Shown piece by piece: positions 15,911 through 24,447 of a DNA stretch of 64,000 nt; position 1 is the first letter of the stretch, and each line of letters starts with the position of its first letter. The stretch is from Woeseiaceae bacterium. GTDB taxonomy: Bacteria > Pseudomonadota > Gammaproteobacteria > Steroidobacterales > Woeseiaceae. The position numbers were made by a program, and so were the translations under genes. The notes beneath the pieces are model-generated. The model did no database searches. It had not been told where the DNA came from and saw only the letters and a list, made by a program, of their open reading frames with translations. The stretch covers positions 1-64,000 of the forward strand of contig JAJFKV010000015.1 in NCBI GenBank assembly GCA_021773055.1, given 5' to 3'.

Positions 15911-16906
15911 TCAATACGCTCTGGCGAGATCCGGAAAGTCCGTGAATAAACCGTCTATGGATAGTTCGTCGACTGTGAAGTGCATTAGTTCCGCAAATGA
16001 TTCGAATCCGGGTGGCAGATCATCGCTACGGAATGTAAATGGATGCACAGCCAGGCCCTCGGCATGTGCCGCGGACACAAGGCCAGCATCTTCGACCTGA
16101 CCGCCGTTTTGATAATGGTACAAGCGATTGACCCACGGACCGATCCCATCCACTGTCTTTGCCAGCCGCTTGAGTCCTTCCGGGCTACGCAGATCTTCAT
16201 AATCGGTTTCCGCCTCGCCCCAGTCATTCTCGCCAATTAGCTGGATCAATTTCAATTCGCATCTATAGAAGTCCCTTATTCGGACCAGCTCCCGGTCATC
16301 GAAACATTGCACATAAACCGGATCACTGTGCGACTCAAAGCCAAACGCCCGAAGGGTGGCAAGAAACAGCGGCGTAATATCCACGCCTTCCTCCCGGTGC
16401 CACTGCGGACGTTTTATCTCTGGGTAAATGCCTACAGGACGGCCTTCTTCGGCTTGCAGCTTCGCAATGAATTCGAGTTCTTCGGAAAATGTCTGTATTT
16501 GATATTGCCCGTCACCCCGGCCGTCGCCACGCTCCGGGTATACAGGTGACCCGTCGGCGTTGAGTCTCTCGTGTACGCTGAGTTGCTTAACTTCCGAAAG
16601 AGTGAAATCACGGACGAAAAAACGGCCATCCGCTCGTTCACGGTCCGGGAACAGATCCGCAACGTTGCTGACGCGGTCCAGATGAATGTCATGTAATACA
16701 ACCAGTTCATCATCGCGAGTTGCCACCACGTCCTGCTCGAGATAATCAGCCCCCATCGTATAGGCAAGGGCTTTTGCGGGCAGCGTGTGTTCCGGGAGAT
16801 AGCCCGACGCACCCCGATGCGCGATAACGACTGGTCTAATCGGTGGGCCCGTCCGCGTCAAATCCGGGGAAGTCCAATACCTCCCAACGTGCGGTATCTT
16901 CACCAC
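15911..16906 (-). CDS. Glycerophosphodiester phosphodiesterase (GlpQ type)
   Basis: The enzyme splits glycerophosphodiesters to glycerol-3-phosphate and an alcohol. The TIM-barrel motifs are present: HRGASGYLPEHTLPA, DYLEQDVVATRDDELVVLHD with the metal-binding Glu and Asp, then YPEIKRP. The long GlpQ-type insert (DLFPDRERADGRFFVRDFTLSEVKQL) is also present. Family members are often periplasmic, but no signal peptide is seen here. The frame opens at ATG 16906, 71 bases inside the upstream TIR-like gene. No nearer ATG precedes the HRGASG motif; a TTG in GATTTG (about 16861) is the only alternative, so the start is uncertain. Coupled translation with the TIR-like gene is likely. Confidence 0.85.
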   Translation of the reverse strand: MVKIPHVGRYWTSPDLTRTGPPIRPVVIAHRGASGYLPEHTLPAKALAYTMGADYLEQDVVATRDDELVVLHDIHLDRVSNVADLFPDRERADGRFFVRDFTLSEVKQLSVHERLNADGSPVYPERGDGRGDGQYQIQTFSEELEFIAKLQAEEGRPVGIYPEIKRPQWHREEGVDITPLFLATLRAFGFESHSDPVYVQCFDDRELVRIRDFYRCELKLIQLIGENDWGEAETDYEDLRSPEGLKRLAKTVDGIGPWVNRLYHYQNGGQVEDAGLVSAAHAEGLAVHPFTFRSDDLPPGFESFAELMHFTVDELSIDGLFTDFPDLARAY

Positions 16907-17342
16907 GGGCCTGGCGACGTAATGCGTCGGCCATTTCGCGGTCGTTCCACTGGATATGTTCCTGGCAGCGCTCTACCATCTCCGGCGGAGTTTCAATCGC
17001 AGCTCCAAACGGACGGATCGCAATCATGCCTTTGTTATTCACAGCCGCGGCATCCATCATGAAATCGACGATATCGGGTTTTTCTTCGTACAGGCTGGAC
17101 AGAACAAAAATCGCTTCTGCCGCTTTGATTTGCACGATCAATTCGTCCTTGATCGCTTGCAATCCACCCGACGCAGGGACGTTTTCCGGTTTGCTGACAT
17201 TGATGTAAAAAAAGCCATCAACGGCCTCAAGAAACTCAAATATGCGCAGGTAGTCGTAGCTTTCTTCAAACGCATGCGTAGCGAAGACCGCAATCGGGTT
17301 GTTTTCAGACACCTCAAGTTCCTCTATCCGTAGTACTGCCAT
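16836..17342 (-). CDS. TIR-like (DUF1863, MTH538/ThsB-like) protein
   Basis: The 168-residue protein fits the TIR-like DUF1863 layout: VFATHAFEESYDYL at the first strand/helix, FYINVSKPENVP, then IKDELIVQIKAAEAIFVLSSLYEE, GMIAIRPFG and a closing IQWNDREMADALR. Each piece lines up with family patterns (ISHAW..DYYRL, YSVP..DP, L..QI..v..vl.l.gmY, piIGIrPWG, vgWNtd.iv.AIR). DUF1863 proteins relate to the ThsB TIR of Thoeris defence, which makes a nucleotide signal from NAD. Here the family's Trp in RPWG is Phe and its WI..EI helix reads IVDFMMDAA, so NAD cleavage is doubtful. It overlaps the glycerophosphodiesterase gene by 71 bases and is divergent from an EEP-fold gene 61 bases away. Confidence 0.65.
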   Translation of the reverse strand: MAVLRIEELEVSENNPIAVFATHAFEESYDYLRIFEFLEAVDGFFYINVSKPENVPASGGLQAIKDELIVQIKAAEAIFVLSSLYEEKPDIVDFMMDAAAVNNKGMIAIRPFGAAIETPPEMVERCQEHIQWNDREMADALRRQARGEDTARWEVLDFPGFDADGPTD

Positions 17343-17403
17343 AGTTTAACGAATTAATTAGGCTCACGCCCACATAGCAACGTTACGGCCGATTCGGTAT
17401 CTT

Positions 17404-18147
17404 ATGCAGCGCATGCGACTTCTCCAATACAATATTCGTTATGCCGTCGGCGGCGGTGCCAGCATGCATATGCCTTTGCCTGGCGCGGGCTACGTCCTCG
17501 GCAATCAGTCGGTGCTTCCCGACATAACGAAATTCATCAAGTCTGCCGATCCGGACATTGTCGGACTCATCGAAGTCGATACCGGCTCCATTCGAAGTCG
17601 CAGAGTGAATCAGGCTGAAAAAATTGCGGCTGACCTGGGGATGAATACATCCTACGAGACGAAGTACGGCCAGAATTCGATCAATAAGTTGCTGCCGATT
17701 GTCAGAAAACAGGGCAACGCCTTCATGGCAGCTAATCGCGTGCACGGGGAAAAGTTTCACTATTTCGATACCGGGATAAAGCGTCTCATTATCGAATTGG
17801 AACTGGCGGAATATGCGATATTTCTGGTGCACTTGTCGCTGAAATATCGCCATCGACACCTCCAGTTACGCCACCTTTACGACCTCATTGAGGCTACCGA
17901 AAAACCCGTGGTTGTTGCAGGTGATTTCAATACGTTCTGGGGCGAAAATGAGATCTATCTTTTCATGAAAGCCGCGGGTCTTACTTCGGCGAATAAGGAA
18001 GGTCTGCCCACCTACCCCAGTCGTGCACCACGTAAAGAACTGGATTTTGTTCTCTACCAGGACGGCATAGAGGTAACAGGGTTCGAAGTACCGGATATAC
18101 GCCTGTCTGACCACTTGCCAATAATTTGTGATTTTGAACTGCGCTAG
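17404..18147 (+). CDS. Endonuclease/exonuclease/phosphatase (EEP) family protein
   Basis: The 247-residue product has the EEP catalytic layout: the Asn in LLQYNIRY, the metal-binding Glu in VGLIEVDTG, GDFNTFWG, and the C-terminal SDHLPIICDF with catalytic Asp-His. RKELDFVLY precedes the final motif as usual. It should hydrolyse a phosphodiester or phosphomonoester; substrates in this family range from nucleic acids to phospholipids. ATG 17404 and ATG 17413 are both possible starts. It is cytoplasmic, with no signal peptide, and is divergent from the TIR-like and glycerophosphodiesterase pair. Confidence 0.82.
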   Translation: MQRMRLLQYNIRYAVGGGASMHMPLPGAGYVLGNQSVLPDITKFIKSADPDIVGLIEVDTGSIRSRRVNQAEKIAADLGMNTSYETKYGQNSINKLLPIVRKQGNAFMAANRVHGEKFHYFDTGIKRLIIELELAEYAIFLVHLSLKYRHRHLQLRHLYDLIEATEKPVVVAGDFNTFWGENEIYLFMKAAGLTSANKEGLPTYPSRAPRKELDFVLYQDGIEVTGFEVPDIRLSDHLPIICDFELR

Positions 18148-18159
18148 AACAGTAATGAG

Positions 18160-20184
18160 ATGACGATGACAATTCAGCACTGGAAAACCGAAACAGATGA
18201 CAACGGCATAGTTTGGCTATGTCTTGATACCGCGGATTCGAAGGTCAACGTACTTTCGTCAGGAATCCTTACCGAACTGAATGAAGTGCTCGAGCCGATG
18301 ACAAATGCGCCACCCAATGGGTTGGTTCTGTGGTCGGGCAAGAATCGCAGCTTCGTGATGGGCGCGGATATCAAGGAATTCACAAAGGTTGATACGGTCG
18401 AGCGGGCGGAGGAAGTCGTGCGCCTCGGTCAGCAGCTCATGGACAGGGTTGAGGGTCTGGGTTGCCCAACGGTCGCGGTGATCAACGGGTTCTGCCTTGG
18501 CGGCGGCCTCGAGCTCGTGATGGCCTGCGATTACCGTATTGTATTTGCAGGTGAGAAGAAGATCCTCGGTCTGCCTGAAGTGAAGTTGGGTTTGCATCCC
18601 GGATTTGGCGGCACCGTGAGAGCTGTGCAGATCAGTGGCGTGCGTGCCGCCATGCAGTTGATGCTGACTGGTAACCCGATCGCGCCTGCCAAAGCAAAGT
18701 CTATTGGTCTGGTTGACAAGATTAGCAGCGAAGAGAAATGGCGTGATGACGCGATCGCAATGCTCAGCGCAAGACCGGCCAAGCAACGCGCACCCCTGAT
18801 GGATCGTTTATTGAGCCTCGGTGTTACACGACCACTGGTGCGCAATATGCTGCTGAAGCAAGTACAGGGTAAAGCCCGCAAGGACCACTACCCCGCTCCG
18901 TACGCCATGATCGATCTATGGACATCGGATGCGGCATCACCCATCAACGGATACTTGGCTGAAGCAAAAAGCTTCGCGAAGCTCATGTGTTCAAGTGCGT
19001 CGAGAAACCTGGTGCGAGTGTTCTTCTTGCAAAATCGACTCAAAAGCCAGGGTAACAAGACGGACGCCAGCGTCAAACATGTACACGTCGTCGGTGCCGG
19101 AGTAATGGGTGGCGATATCGCTGCCTGGTGCGCCCTTCGCGGCCTCAATGTGACGCTTCAGGATCGGGAACAAAAATACATCGATCCGGCGATGGAGCGC
19201 GCTGCGACGTTGTTTGCCAAACGCGTTCGCGATGTCGAGAAACGGGCTGCTACCACTGAACGTTTACGCGCTGACGTCAATGGCGATGGCGTGGCTGAGG
19301 CAGACCTCATCATTGAGGCGATCTACGAGAATCTGGAAGCAAAACAGTCGCTCTATGAGTCCTTACAAGCCGAGATGAAACCCGGTGCGCTGCTAGCGAC
19401 CAATACGTCGAGTATTCGACTGGAAGAACTGCGCACTGTGCTGCGTGAGCCACAGCGATTTATCGGCCTGCATTTTTTCAATCCGGTCGCCATGTTGCCG
19501 CTGGTCGAAGTAATTCGCTGTGCCGATACGGACGGGGATGCAATGGACATCGGGTTCGGGTTTACGAAAGCCATTGGCAAACTGCCGTTGGAATGTGCCA
19601 GTTCACCGGGGTTCGTGGTGAATCGTATTCTGGCGCCGTACATGGGCGAGGCTATGCAGCTCGCAGAGGAAGGTGTATCGCTGGCTGACATCGACAAAGC
19701 AGCTGAGGCGTTTGGCATGCCGATGGGACCTGTCGAGCTGGCGGACAGTGTCGGACTGGACGTCGCGCTGCACGTTGCCAAGATACTCGGTCCGTCAGCC
19801 AACCGGTCGATTCCGGAAGCACTGCAATCGATGGTCGATAGTGGCTCGCTTGGCCGGAAATCCGGCCAGGGCTATTACCGCTGGGAAGGCGGGAAAGCCA
19901 TCAAACCAGCAAGTACAGGAGCGAATCTGCCGGCCGATATCGAAGATCGGCTGGTACTTTCGATGGTGAACGAAGCGGTTGCCTGCTTGCATGATGAGGT
20001 TGTAACAGATGCCGACCTTTTGGACGCAGGCGTGATATTTGGCACAGGATTCGCACCGTTTCGGGGCGGGCCTCTGAATTACGCCAAAGAGCGCGGTAAC
20101 ACGGCCATTGTGATGCGTTTGAATGAGCTCGCGAAGGCCCATGGTGAGCGATTCGAGCCGCACAGTGGGTGGTCGGCGCTGTGA
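18160..20184 (+). CDS. Multifunctional enoyl-CoA hydratase / 3-hydroxyacyl-CoA dehydrogenase (FadJ-like)
   Basis: The 674-residue enzyme joins two beta-oxidation steps. The N-terminal crotonase domain has the oxyanion loop in MGADIKEF and the catalytic glutamates in GGGLELVMACDYRI and GLPEVKLGLHPGFGGT. A linker follows. The dehydrogenase domain begins with the NAD loop (GAGVMGGDIAAW, about residue 312) and has the catalytic HFFNPVAMLPLVEV. The C-terminal dimer domain includes the PGFVVNRILAPYMGEA motif. At 674 residues it is somewhat short for FadB/FadJ (about 715). No thiolase gene is adjacent. It starts 12 bases after the EEP gene, so the two may share a transcript. Confidence 0.88.
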   Translation: MTMTIQHWKTETDDNGIVWLCLDTADSKVNVLSSGILTELNEVLEPMTNAPPNGLVLWSGKNRSFVMGADIKEFTKVDTVERAEEVVRLGQQLMDRVEGLGCPTVAVINGFCLGGGLELVMACDYRIVFAGEKKILGLPEVKLGLHPGFGGTVRAVQISGVRAAMQLMLTGNPIAPAKAKSIGLVDKISSEEKWRDDAIAMLSARPAKQRAPLMDRLLSLGVTRPLVRNMLLKQVQGKARKDHYPAPYAMIDLWTSDAASPINGYLAEAKSFAKLMCSSASRNLVRVFFLQNRLKSQGNKTDASVKHVHVVGAGVMGGDIAAWCALRGLNVTLQDREQKYIDPAMERAATLFAKRVRDVEKRAATTERLRADVNGDGVAEADLIIEAIYENLEAKQSLYESLQAEMKPGALLATNTSSIRLEELRTVLREPQRFIGLHFFNPVAMLPLVEVIRCADTDGDAMDIGFGFTKAIGKLPLECASSPGFVVNRILAPYMGEAMQLAEEGVSLADIDKAAEAFGMPMGPVELADSVGLDVALHVAKILGPSANRSIPEALQSMVDSGSLGRKSGQGYYRWEGGKAIKPASTGANLPADIEDRLVLSMVNEAVACLHDEVVTDADLLDAGVIFGTGFAPFRGGPLNYAKERGNTAIVMRLNELAKAHGERFEPHSGWSAL

Positions 20185-20230
20185 TCGCCGTCACAGTAGC
20201 CCCGGATTGCTAAAACAAACTGTGCGCCGC

Positions 20231-20245
20231 TTCACGCTGCGTGAA
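20231..20245. promoter_or_regulatory. Short perfect inverted repeat between fadJ-like and cNMP-binding genes
   Basis: TTCACG at 20231-20236 and CGTGAA at 20240-20245 are separated by CTG. The site is about 100 bases upstream of the gene at 20343 and could be an operator. It is short enough to arise by chance. Confidence 0.25.
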
Positions 20246-20342
20246 TTGAGCAGTATCCGAAGTCATTGAATTAACGGTAGAATACCCGCTGACGGGGTCT
20301 CAGTGCCCCATGAGCGAAACTCGAGTGAATACAGGATGAATA

Positions 20343-21389
20343 ATGGCAGTTGAGCAGGTAAGTACAGAGCTGCTCAGAGGATTCTCTCCGCTAGACGGCT
20401 TGAAGCGAGATAACCTTGCTGCGCTCGCGCGGAAGGTACAAATTCGTGAAATGTCGCCAGGCCAGTTGCTGTTCAAGGAAGGCGACACCGAAAAACGCAC
20501 TCTGTATGTTCTCTCCGGTATTCTCGAGCTGGTTGATCAGGCGAAAGTCGTCGGCACTGTTGAAGGCGGCAGCGAGTTTGCGCGTAATCCTGTTGCGCCT
20601 GTCTATCCTCGGCGCGTCACCGGACGGGCCAGGGACCGTGTGCAGTTTATCTCTATCGACAGCGACCTCCTGGACGTCATGCTGACGTGGGATCAGACCG
20701 GCACATACGAGGTATCTGAACTTGCCGGCAAGTCAGATCAGTCGAATGAAGACTGGATGACGATGCTGTTGCAGACGAAGGCCTTTCACAAGATTCCCCC
20801 AGCCAATATCCAGGCGATCTTCATGCGCATGCAGCAGATCAACTATCGGACTGGCGACGTTGTTCTCAAGCAAGGCGCCGAGGGTGATTATTTCTACGTC
20901 TTGATTCGTGGTGCTGCTCTCGTTACCCGTGAGACGCCGCTGAGTAAAGAAGGCATCAAACTGGCGGAGCTTAAGGTCGGCGACACCTTTGGCGAAGAAG
21001 CACTGATCTCGGATGCGAAACGCAACGCCACAGTAACCATGCGGAGCGACGGTGCCGTGATGCGGCTTGGCAAGGACGACTTCAAGAAGTTGCTCAATGA
21101 GCCGATGCTGGACTGGGTGACAATGCCCGAGGCCGAGGAAATTATTCGCTCGGGCGGACAATGGCTGGATGTCAGACTACCCAGTGAATTCGAAAACCAG
21201 CACCTGGACAGCGCGCTGAATATCCCGCTGTATTTCATTCGTCTGAAAATCAATACTCTGGATCAGAGTAAGAAATACATTGTTTGCTGCGACACCGGGC
21301 GCCGTAGCTCAGCAGGTGCCTACATACTTAGCGAGCGTGGTCTCCAGGCGTATGTCTTGAAGGGCGGTATCAACCGCGAGCAGACCTGA
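20343..21389 (+). CDS. Cyclic-nucleotide-binding domain protein fused to rhodanese
   Basis: The 348-residue protein has two cNMP-binding folds and a rhodanese domain. The first fold (about residues 12-115) is degenerate. The second (about 140-245) has EGDYFYVLIRG and GDTFGEEALISDAKRNATVTM, close to the CAP phosphate-binding cassette, so it may bind cAMP or c-di-GMP. The rhodanese part (about 255-345) has the active Cys in VCCDTGRRSS. There is no DNA-binding domain, so the output is probably through the rhodanese or protein contact. ATG 20343 follows a 158-base gap. It ends 12 bases from the convergent pilZ gene. Confidence 0.8.
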   Translation: MAVEQVSTELLRGFSPLDGLKRDNLAALARKVQIREMSPGQLLFKEGDTEKRTLYVLSGILELVDQAKVVGTVEGGSEFARNPVAPVYPRRVTGRARDRVQFISIDSDLLDVMLTWDQTGTYEVSELAGKSDQSNEDWMTMLLQTKAFHKIPPANIQAIFMRMQQINYRTGDVVLKQGAEGDYFYVLIRGAALVTRETPLSKEGIKLAELKVGDTFGEEALISDAKRNATVTMRSDGAVMRLGKDDFKKLLNEPMLDWVTMPEAEEIIRSGGQWLDVRLPSEFENQHLDSALNIPLYFIRLKINTLDQSKKYIVCCDTGRRSSAGAYILSERGLQAYVLKGGINREQT

Positions 21390-21401
21390 ACGATTGACCA
21401 C

Positions 21402-21740
21402 CTACATCGTGTGAGTAGGTTTGTCTCCACCGAGCGCACCGGCAAGATAGTTTTCGATTTTCTTCTGCGTATTGCCCTGATCCTGATCCGAGAACTGCAC
21501 TCCGATTCCCGCGGTACGTTTTCCCTGGGCACCTTTCGGCGTCATCCAGATCACGGTACCGGCGACCGGTATTTTCTCTTCCTCGCCCATCAGGTTCAAC
21601 AGCATAAAAACCTCGTCGCCGAGGCGGTACGAGCTGTTGGTGGGTATGAAGAGACCACCGTTGATCACATAGGGCATGTACGCGAGGTACAAAGCGCTCT
21701 TGTCTTTGATAGTTAGTGTCAGCAGTCCGGGTTTGCTCAT
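21402..21740 (-). CDS. pilZ: PilZ-domain protein (type IV pilus PilZ)
   Basis: The 112-residue protein lies next to holB, the position of true pilZ in Pseudomonas and relatives. The core matches (YVINGGLFIPTNSSYRLGDEVFMLLNLMGEEEKIPVAGTVIW, then GIGVQFSDQD). The N-terminal RxxxR needed for c-di-GMP binding is absent, as in founding PilZ, which instead supports type IV pilus assembly through partner proteins. It is the last gene of the fabD-to-pilZ cluster and ends opposite the cNMP-binding gene. Confidence 0.87.
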   Translation of the reverse strand: MSKPGLLTLTIKDKSALYLAYMPYVINGGLFIPTNSSYRLGDEVFMLLNLMGEEEKIPVAGTVIWMTPKGAQGKRTAGIGVQFSDQDQGNTQKKIENYLAGALGGDKPTHTM

Positions 21741-21752
21741 TTCGCACTTTCT

Positions 21753-22742
21753 CTAGTGACGGCGAGCCAGCATCAGCTCCATACCGTCTGTTGGTGGCAT
21801 AAGACCGCAATCCTTCAGTCCCCTAGCCCAATCGATCAACAAACCTTCAAAGGCCAGTTGGACGTTATACGACCCGCCAGGTTGCCCGCGCAGTCGATTG
21901 ATTATGTCTAAATAGCAGAACAAATTTCGCCTGTCCATACGCCGCAGCACAGAATCGTCAATTACCAGGCCATCTGCGCTGTCTCGACCTGCAGCAGCCG
22001 CCAAAACCGCCAGCCTAATCTGCCGCGATAACCAGTTCAGGACAAAACCGGGGTCAAGTTTCGCCCATCGGGCGGCGACCTCAATCGCCGAACCTCTGCC
22101 TTTTCCAAGGACGCCAAGGTCCCGGCCCATGACGGAACTGATTTCGAGGTCATCCAACGCCCCGATAGCGGCCAAAGGCGCACCACCGGCGATACGCAGC
22201 GCGTCTATCCATGCGGCGCCGGGCTTTAATCGGTCCAGCCAGTGCAATGCAGCGGCTTCTGGCGGCGCAGTGAGATCAATGCGCTGGCAGCGGCTGAGAA
22301 TGGTGGCGGGGAGCTTCCCTACCCGATCCGCGACCAGCACCAGTAGTGTGTCGCCCGGTGGTTCCTCCAGCGTCTTGAGCAAGCTGTTGGCAGCGTTGAT
22401 AGTCATATCGTTCGCCGGTTCGACTATGGCAACCTTGCCGCGGCCTTCGTAGCTGGTCAGATTGAGTTCAGCAATCAATGCACGTATCTGGTCGATCCCG
22501 ATGGTTTTCTTATCCTCAGGCGTCGTTATCCACCGCATGTCCGGGTGCTGAATGACGTGAAACGGGTACATCGGCAGGTCGTCGAGCGGATCAGGCTTGA
22601 GCCGTTGGCTGGCAATCCACGCCGCTGCCGCCCGTTTGCCGACGCCCACGGGTCCGGTGAGCAATACGGCATGCGGCAGCCTTCCCTGCTCGCTACGATC
22701 GAGCCACAACTTTGCAAATTCCTGATGCCAGTTTAATTCCAT
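21753..22742 (-). CDS. holB: DNA polymerase III delta-prime subunit
   Basis: HolB is part of the clamp loader that opens the sliding clamp. The 329-residue protein has the loader fold with GPVGVGKRAA, NAANSLLKTLEEPPGDTLLVL and the SRC motif (ILSRCQRIDL). The Cys-rich zinc module normally found between the P-loop and the HPD motif is absent: only QRLKPDPLDDLPMYPFHVIQ lies there, with no cysteine. The gene sits between tmk and pilZ, its usual place, so the assignment is secure despite that gap. It starts 30 bases from tmk. Confidence 0.88.
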   Translation of the reverse strand: MELNWHQEFAKLWLDRSEQGRLPHAVLLTGPVGVGKRAAAAWIASQRLKPDPLDDLPMYPFHVIQHPDMRWITTPEDKKTIGIDQIRALIAELNLTSYEGRGKVAIVEPANDMTINAANSLLKTLEEPPGDTLLVLVADRVGKLPATILSRCQRIDLTAPPEAAALHWLDRLKPGAAWIDALRIAGGAPLAAIGALDDLEISSVMGRDLGVLGKGRGSAIEVAARWAKLDPGFVLNWLSRQIRLAVLAAAAGRDSADGLVIDDSVLRRMDRRNLFCYLDIINRLRGQPGGSYNVQLAFEGLLIDWARGLKDCGLMPPTDGMELMLARRH

Positions 22743-22772
22743 AATTCAATGCGTTATCGAGACTTATTAATG

Positions 22773-23402
22773 TTAATAATCCGCTATGAGCTGCTGCACC
22801 AACAGACTGACGTCGGATTGAACCTCCTGCAAACTACGGGTTGTATCCAGGATCACAAATCGATCAGGCTCGCGTTTTGCTAAATTCAGGTAACACGCTC
22901 GAACACGCTCGAAGAATTCATGCTTCTCACTCTCAATTCGATCCGGAGCACCACGGTTATTGGCGCGCGCCATACCAACCTCGACAGGAGCATCCAGGAG
23001 GATAGTGATGTCCGGATTTGCGTCTCCGTGGACCCATTCTGCCAGGCTATCGATCGTCTCCATTGGCAGACCACGACCACCGCCCTGATACGCTCTGCTC
23101 GAATCGCTGAAACGGTCACAAACAACCCACTTACCAGCCTGCAACGCCGGCAAAATAACGTTGTTCACGTTCAGAGAGCGTGCAGCGAACATTAGCAGCA
23201 ACTCAGCGATCTCTGGTATCGGCTCATCGCCGCGATCCATCAACAATTTGCGAATATCTTCGGCAACCGGAGTCCCGCCCGGTTCGCGTGTGGTGAGCAC
23301 GTCGAATCCGGCTTTCTCTATTTGCTCCACCAGGACGGCAATATTGCTGGATTTGCCAACGCCTTCTATGCCTTCGACCGTAATGAAGCGTCCGCGATTC
23401 AT
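22773..23402 (-). CDS. tmk: Thymidylate kinase
   Basis: Tmk phosphorylates dTMP to dTDP. The 209-residue protein has the P-loop GIEGVGKSS, the DR motif (VVCDRFSDSSRAYQGGGRG) and the LID region with arginines (VGMARANNRGAPDRIE). Length is normal. It begins right after mltG (1 base gap) and precedes holB. Confidence 0.95.
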   Translation of the reverse strand: MNRGRFITVEGIEGVGKSSNIAVLVEQIEKAGFDVLTTREPGGTPVAEDIRKLLMDRGDEPIPEIAELLLMFAARSLNVNNVILPALQAGKWVVCDRFSDSSRAYQGGGRGLPMETIDSLAEWVHGDANPDITILLDAPVEVGMARANNRGAPDRIESEKHEFFERVRACYLNLAKREPDRFVILDTTRSLQEVQSDVSLLVQQLIADY

Positions 23403-23403
23403 C

Positions 23404-24447
23404 TCAGTTACCTCCGCGTCGCTGCTTGCGGAGGCGAATCAAATATTCGGCAACAGCAGCGTCATGTTCCGCTTTGGTCGCCGAAAACTTGTGGCTGCCA
23501 TCACCGAGGCCAGTCGCTACAAAATACAAATCAGTTCCATCCCCGGGATTCAATACAGCATTAATTGCTGCCCTGCCCGGCATCGCTATCGGGGTGGGCG
23601 GCAGCCCATGCCGAGTGTAAGTGTTGTACGGCGTATCCGTCTTCAAGTGTTTGCGGGTCAAATTGCCGTCAAATGCAGACCCGATGCCATAGATAACGGT
23701 CGGGTCCGTTTGCAGGCGCATGCGCTTGACCAGTCTGCGTGCGAAGACACCGGCGATCCTGGGTCGCTCGTCCGCGCGAGCGGTTTCTTTTTCGACAATA
23801 GAGGCGAGGACCAAAGTCTCGTACGGCGACTGTACCGGTATCTCGGTACTTCGATTATCCCACTCGTCCCCCAGCACCTTCTGCATCAGCGCATAAGCCT
23901 GACGCAGTAGCGCACGATCTGTCGTATTGCGTGGAAAACGGTAAGTCTCCGGTAGAAACAATCCCTCGGGATGCGTAACCGTCGCGCCCAGAGAATCCAG
24001 CAACGCCGGCCAGTCCTCCTCGGTCATTGTTGTCTCAACCGCTTCATTACGCTGCAGTGCTTGCAGAACTTCGTGATGATTCCAGCCCGGCACGATCGTA
24101 AAGGTGTGTAACTGGACTTCGCCACGGGTAAATTGCTGTAACAATGACTTCGCCGTAGCCCCGGATTCGATCAGGTAACTGCCGGCTTGAATGGCACCCG
24201 CCTGATCGTGCCAACGTACATATAATCGCAACCAGCGATCATTGCTGATCAGCTTGCGGGCTATGAGCTCACCCGATACCGACGCAAACGAACTGCCGGC
24301 AGGAATTTCGAATTCTACCCCGCCTTCCGGAACTGGCAGCGGTGTCTCCATGAAGCTGTTGACCTGATAACTGACGGCTAGCGTCAGGCCACCGGCAAGC
24401 AGCAGTAAGGGCACGATCGCGAGCATGAGTCTCTTGCTTATCGGCAC
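23404..24447 (-). CDS. mltG: Endolytic murein transglycosylase
   Basis: MltG cleaves nascent peptidoglycan glycan strands in the periplasm and so sets their length. The 347-residue protein has one N-terminal membrane helix (LMLAIVPLLLLAGGLTLAV), a LysM-like segment and the YceG domain with the catalytic Glu in SIVEKETARADERPRIAGVF and the LQTDPTVIYG motif. It overlaps pabC by 10 bases and tmk follows immediately, as in most gammaproteobacteria. Confidence 0.93.
   Translation of the reverse strand: MPISKRLMLAIVPLLLLAGGLTLAVSYQVNSFMETPLPVPEGGVEFEIPAGSSFASVSGELIARKLISNDRWLRLYVRWHDQAGAIQAGSYLIESGATAKSLLQQFTRGEVQLHTFTIVPGWNHHEVLQALQRNEAVETTMTEEDWPALLDSLGATVTHPEGLFLPETYRFPRNTTDRALLRQAYALMQKVLGDEWDNRSTEIPVQSPYETLVLASIVEKETARADERPRIAGVFARRLVKRMRLQTDPTVIYGIGSAFDGNLTRKHLKTDTPYNTYTRHGLPPTPIAMPGRAAINAVLNPGDGTDLYFVATGLGDGSHKFSATKAEHDAAVAEYLIRLRKQRRGGN

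Noticed and set aside
16836..17342. Calling a Thoeris defence system
   Set aside because: No ThsA-like effector is adjacent and the TIR residues are divergent; only a TIR-like family assignment is supported.
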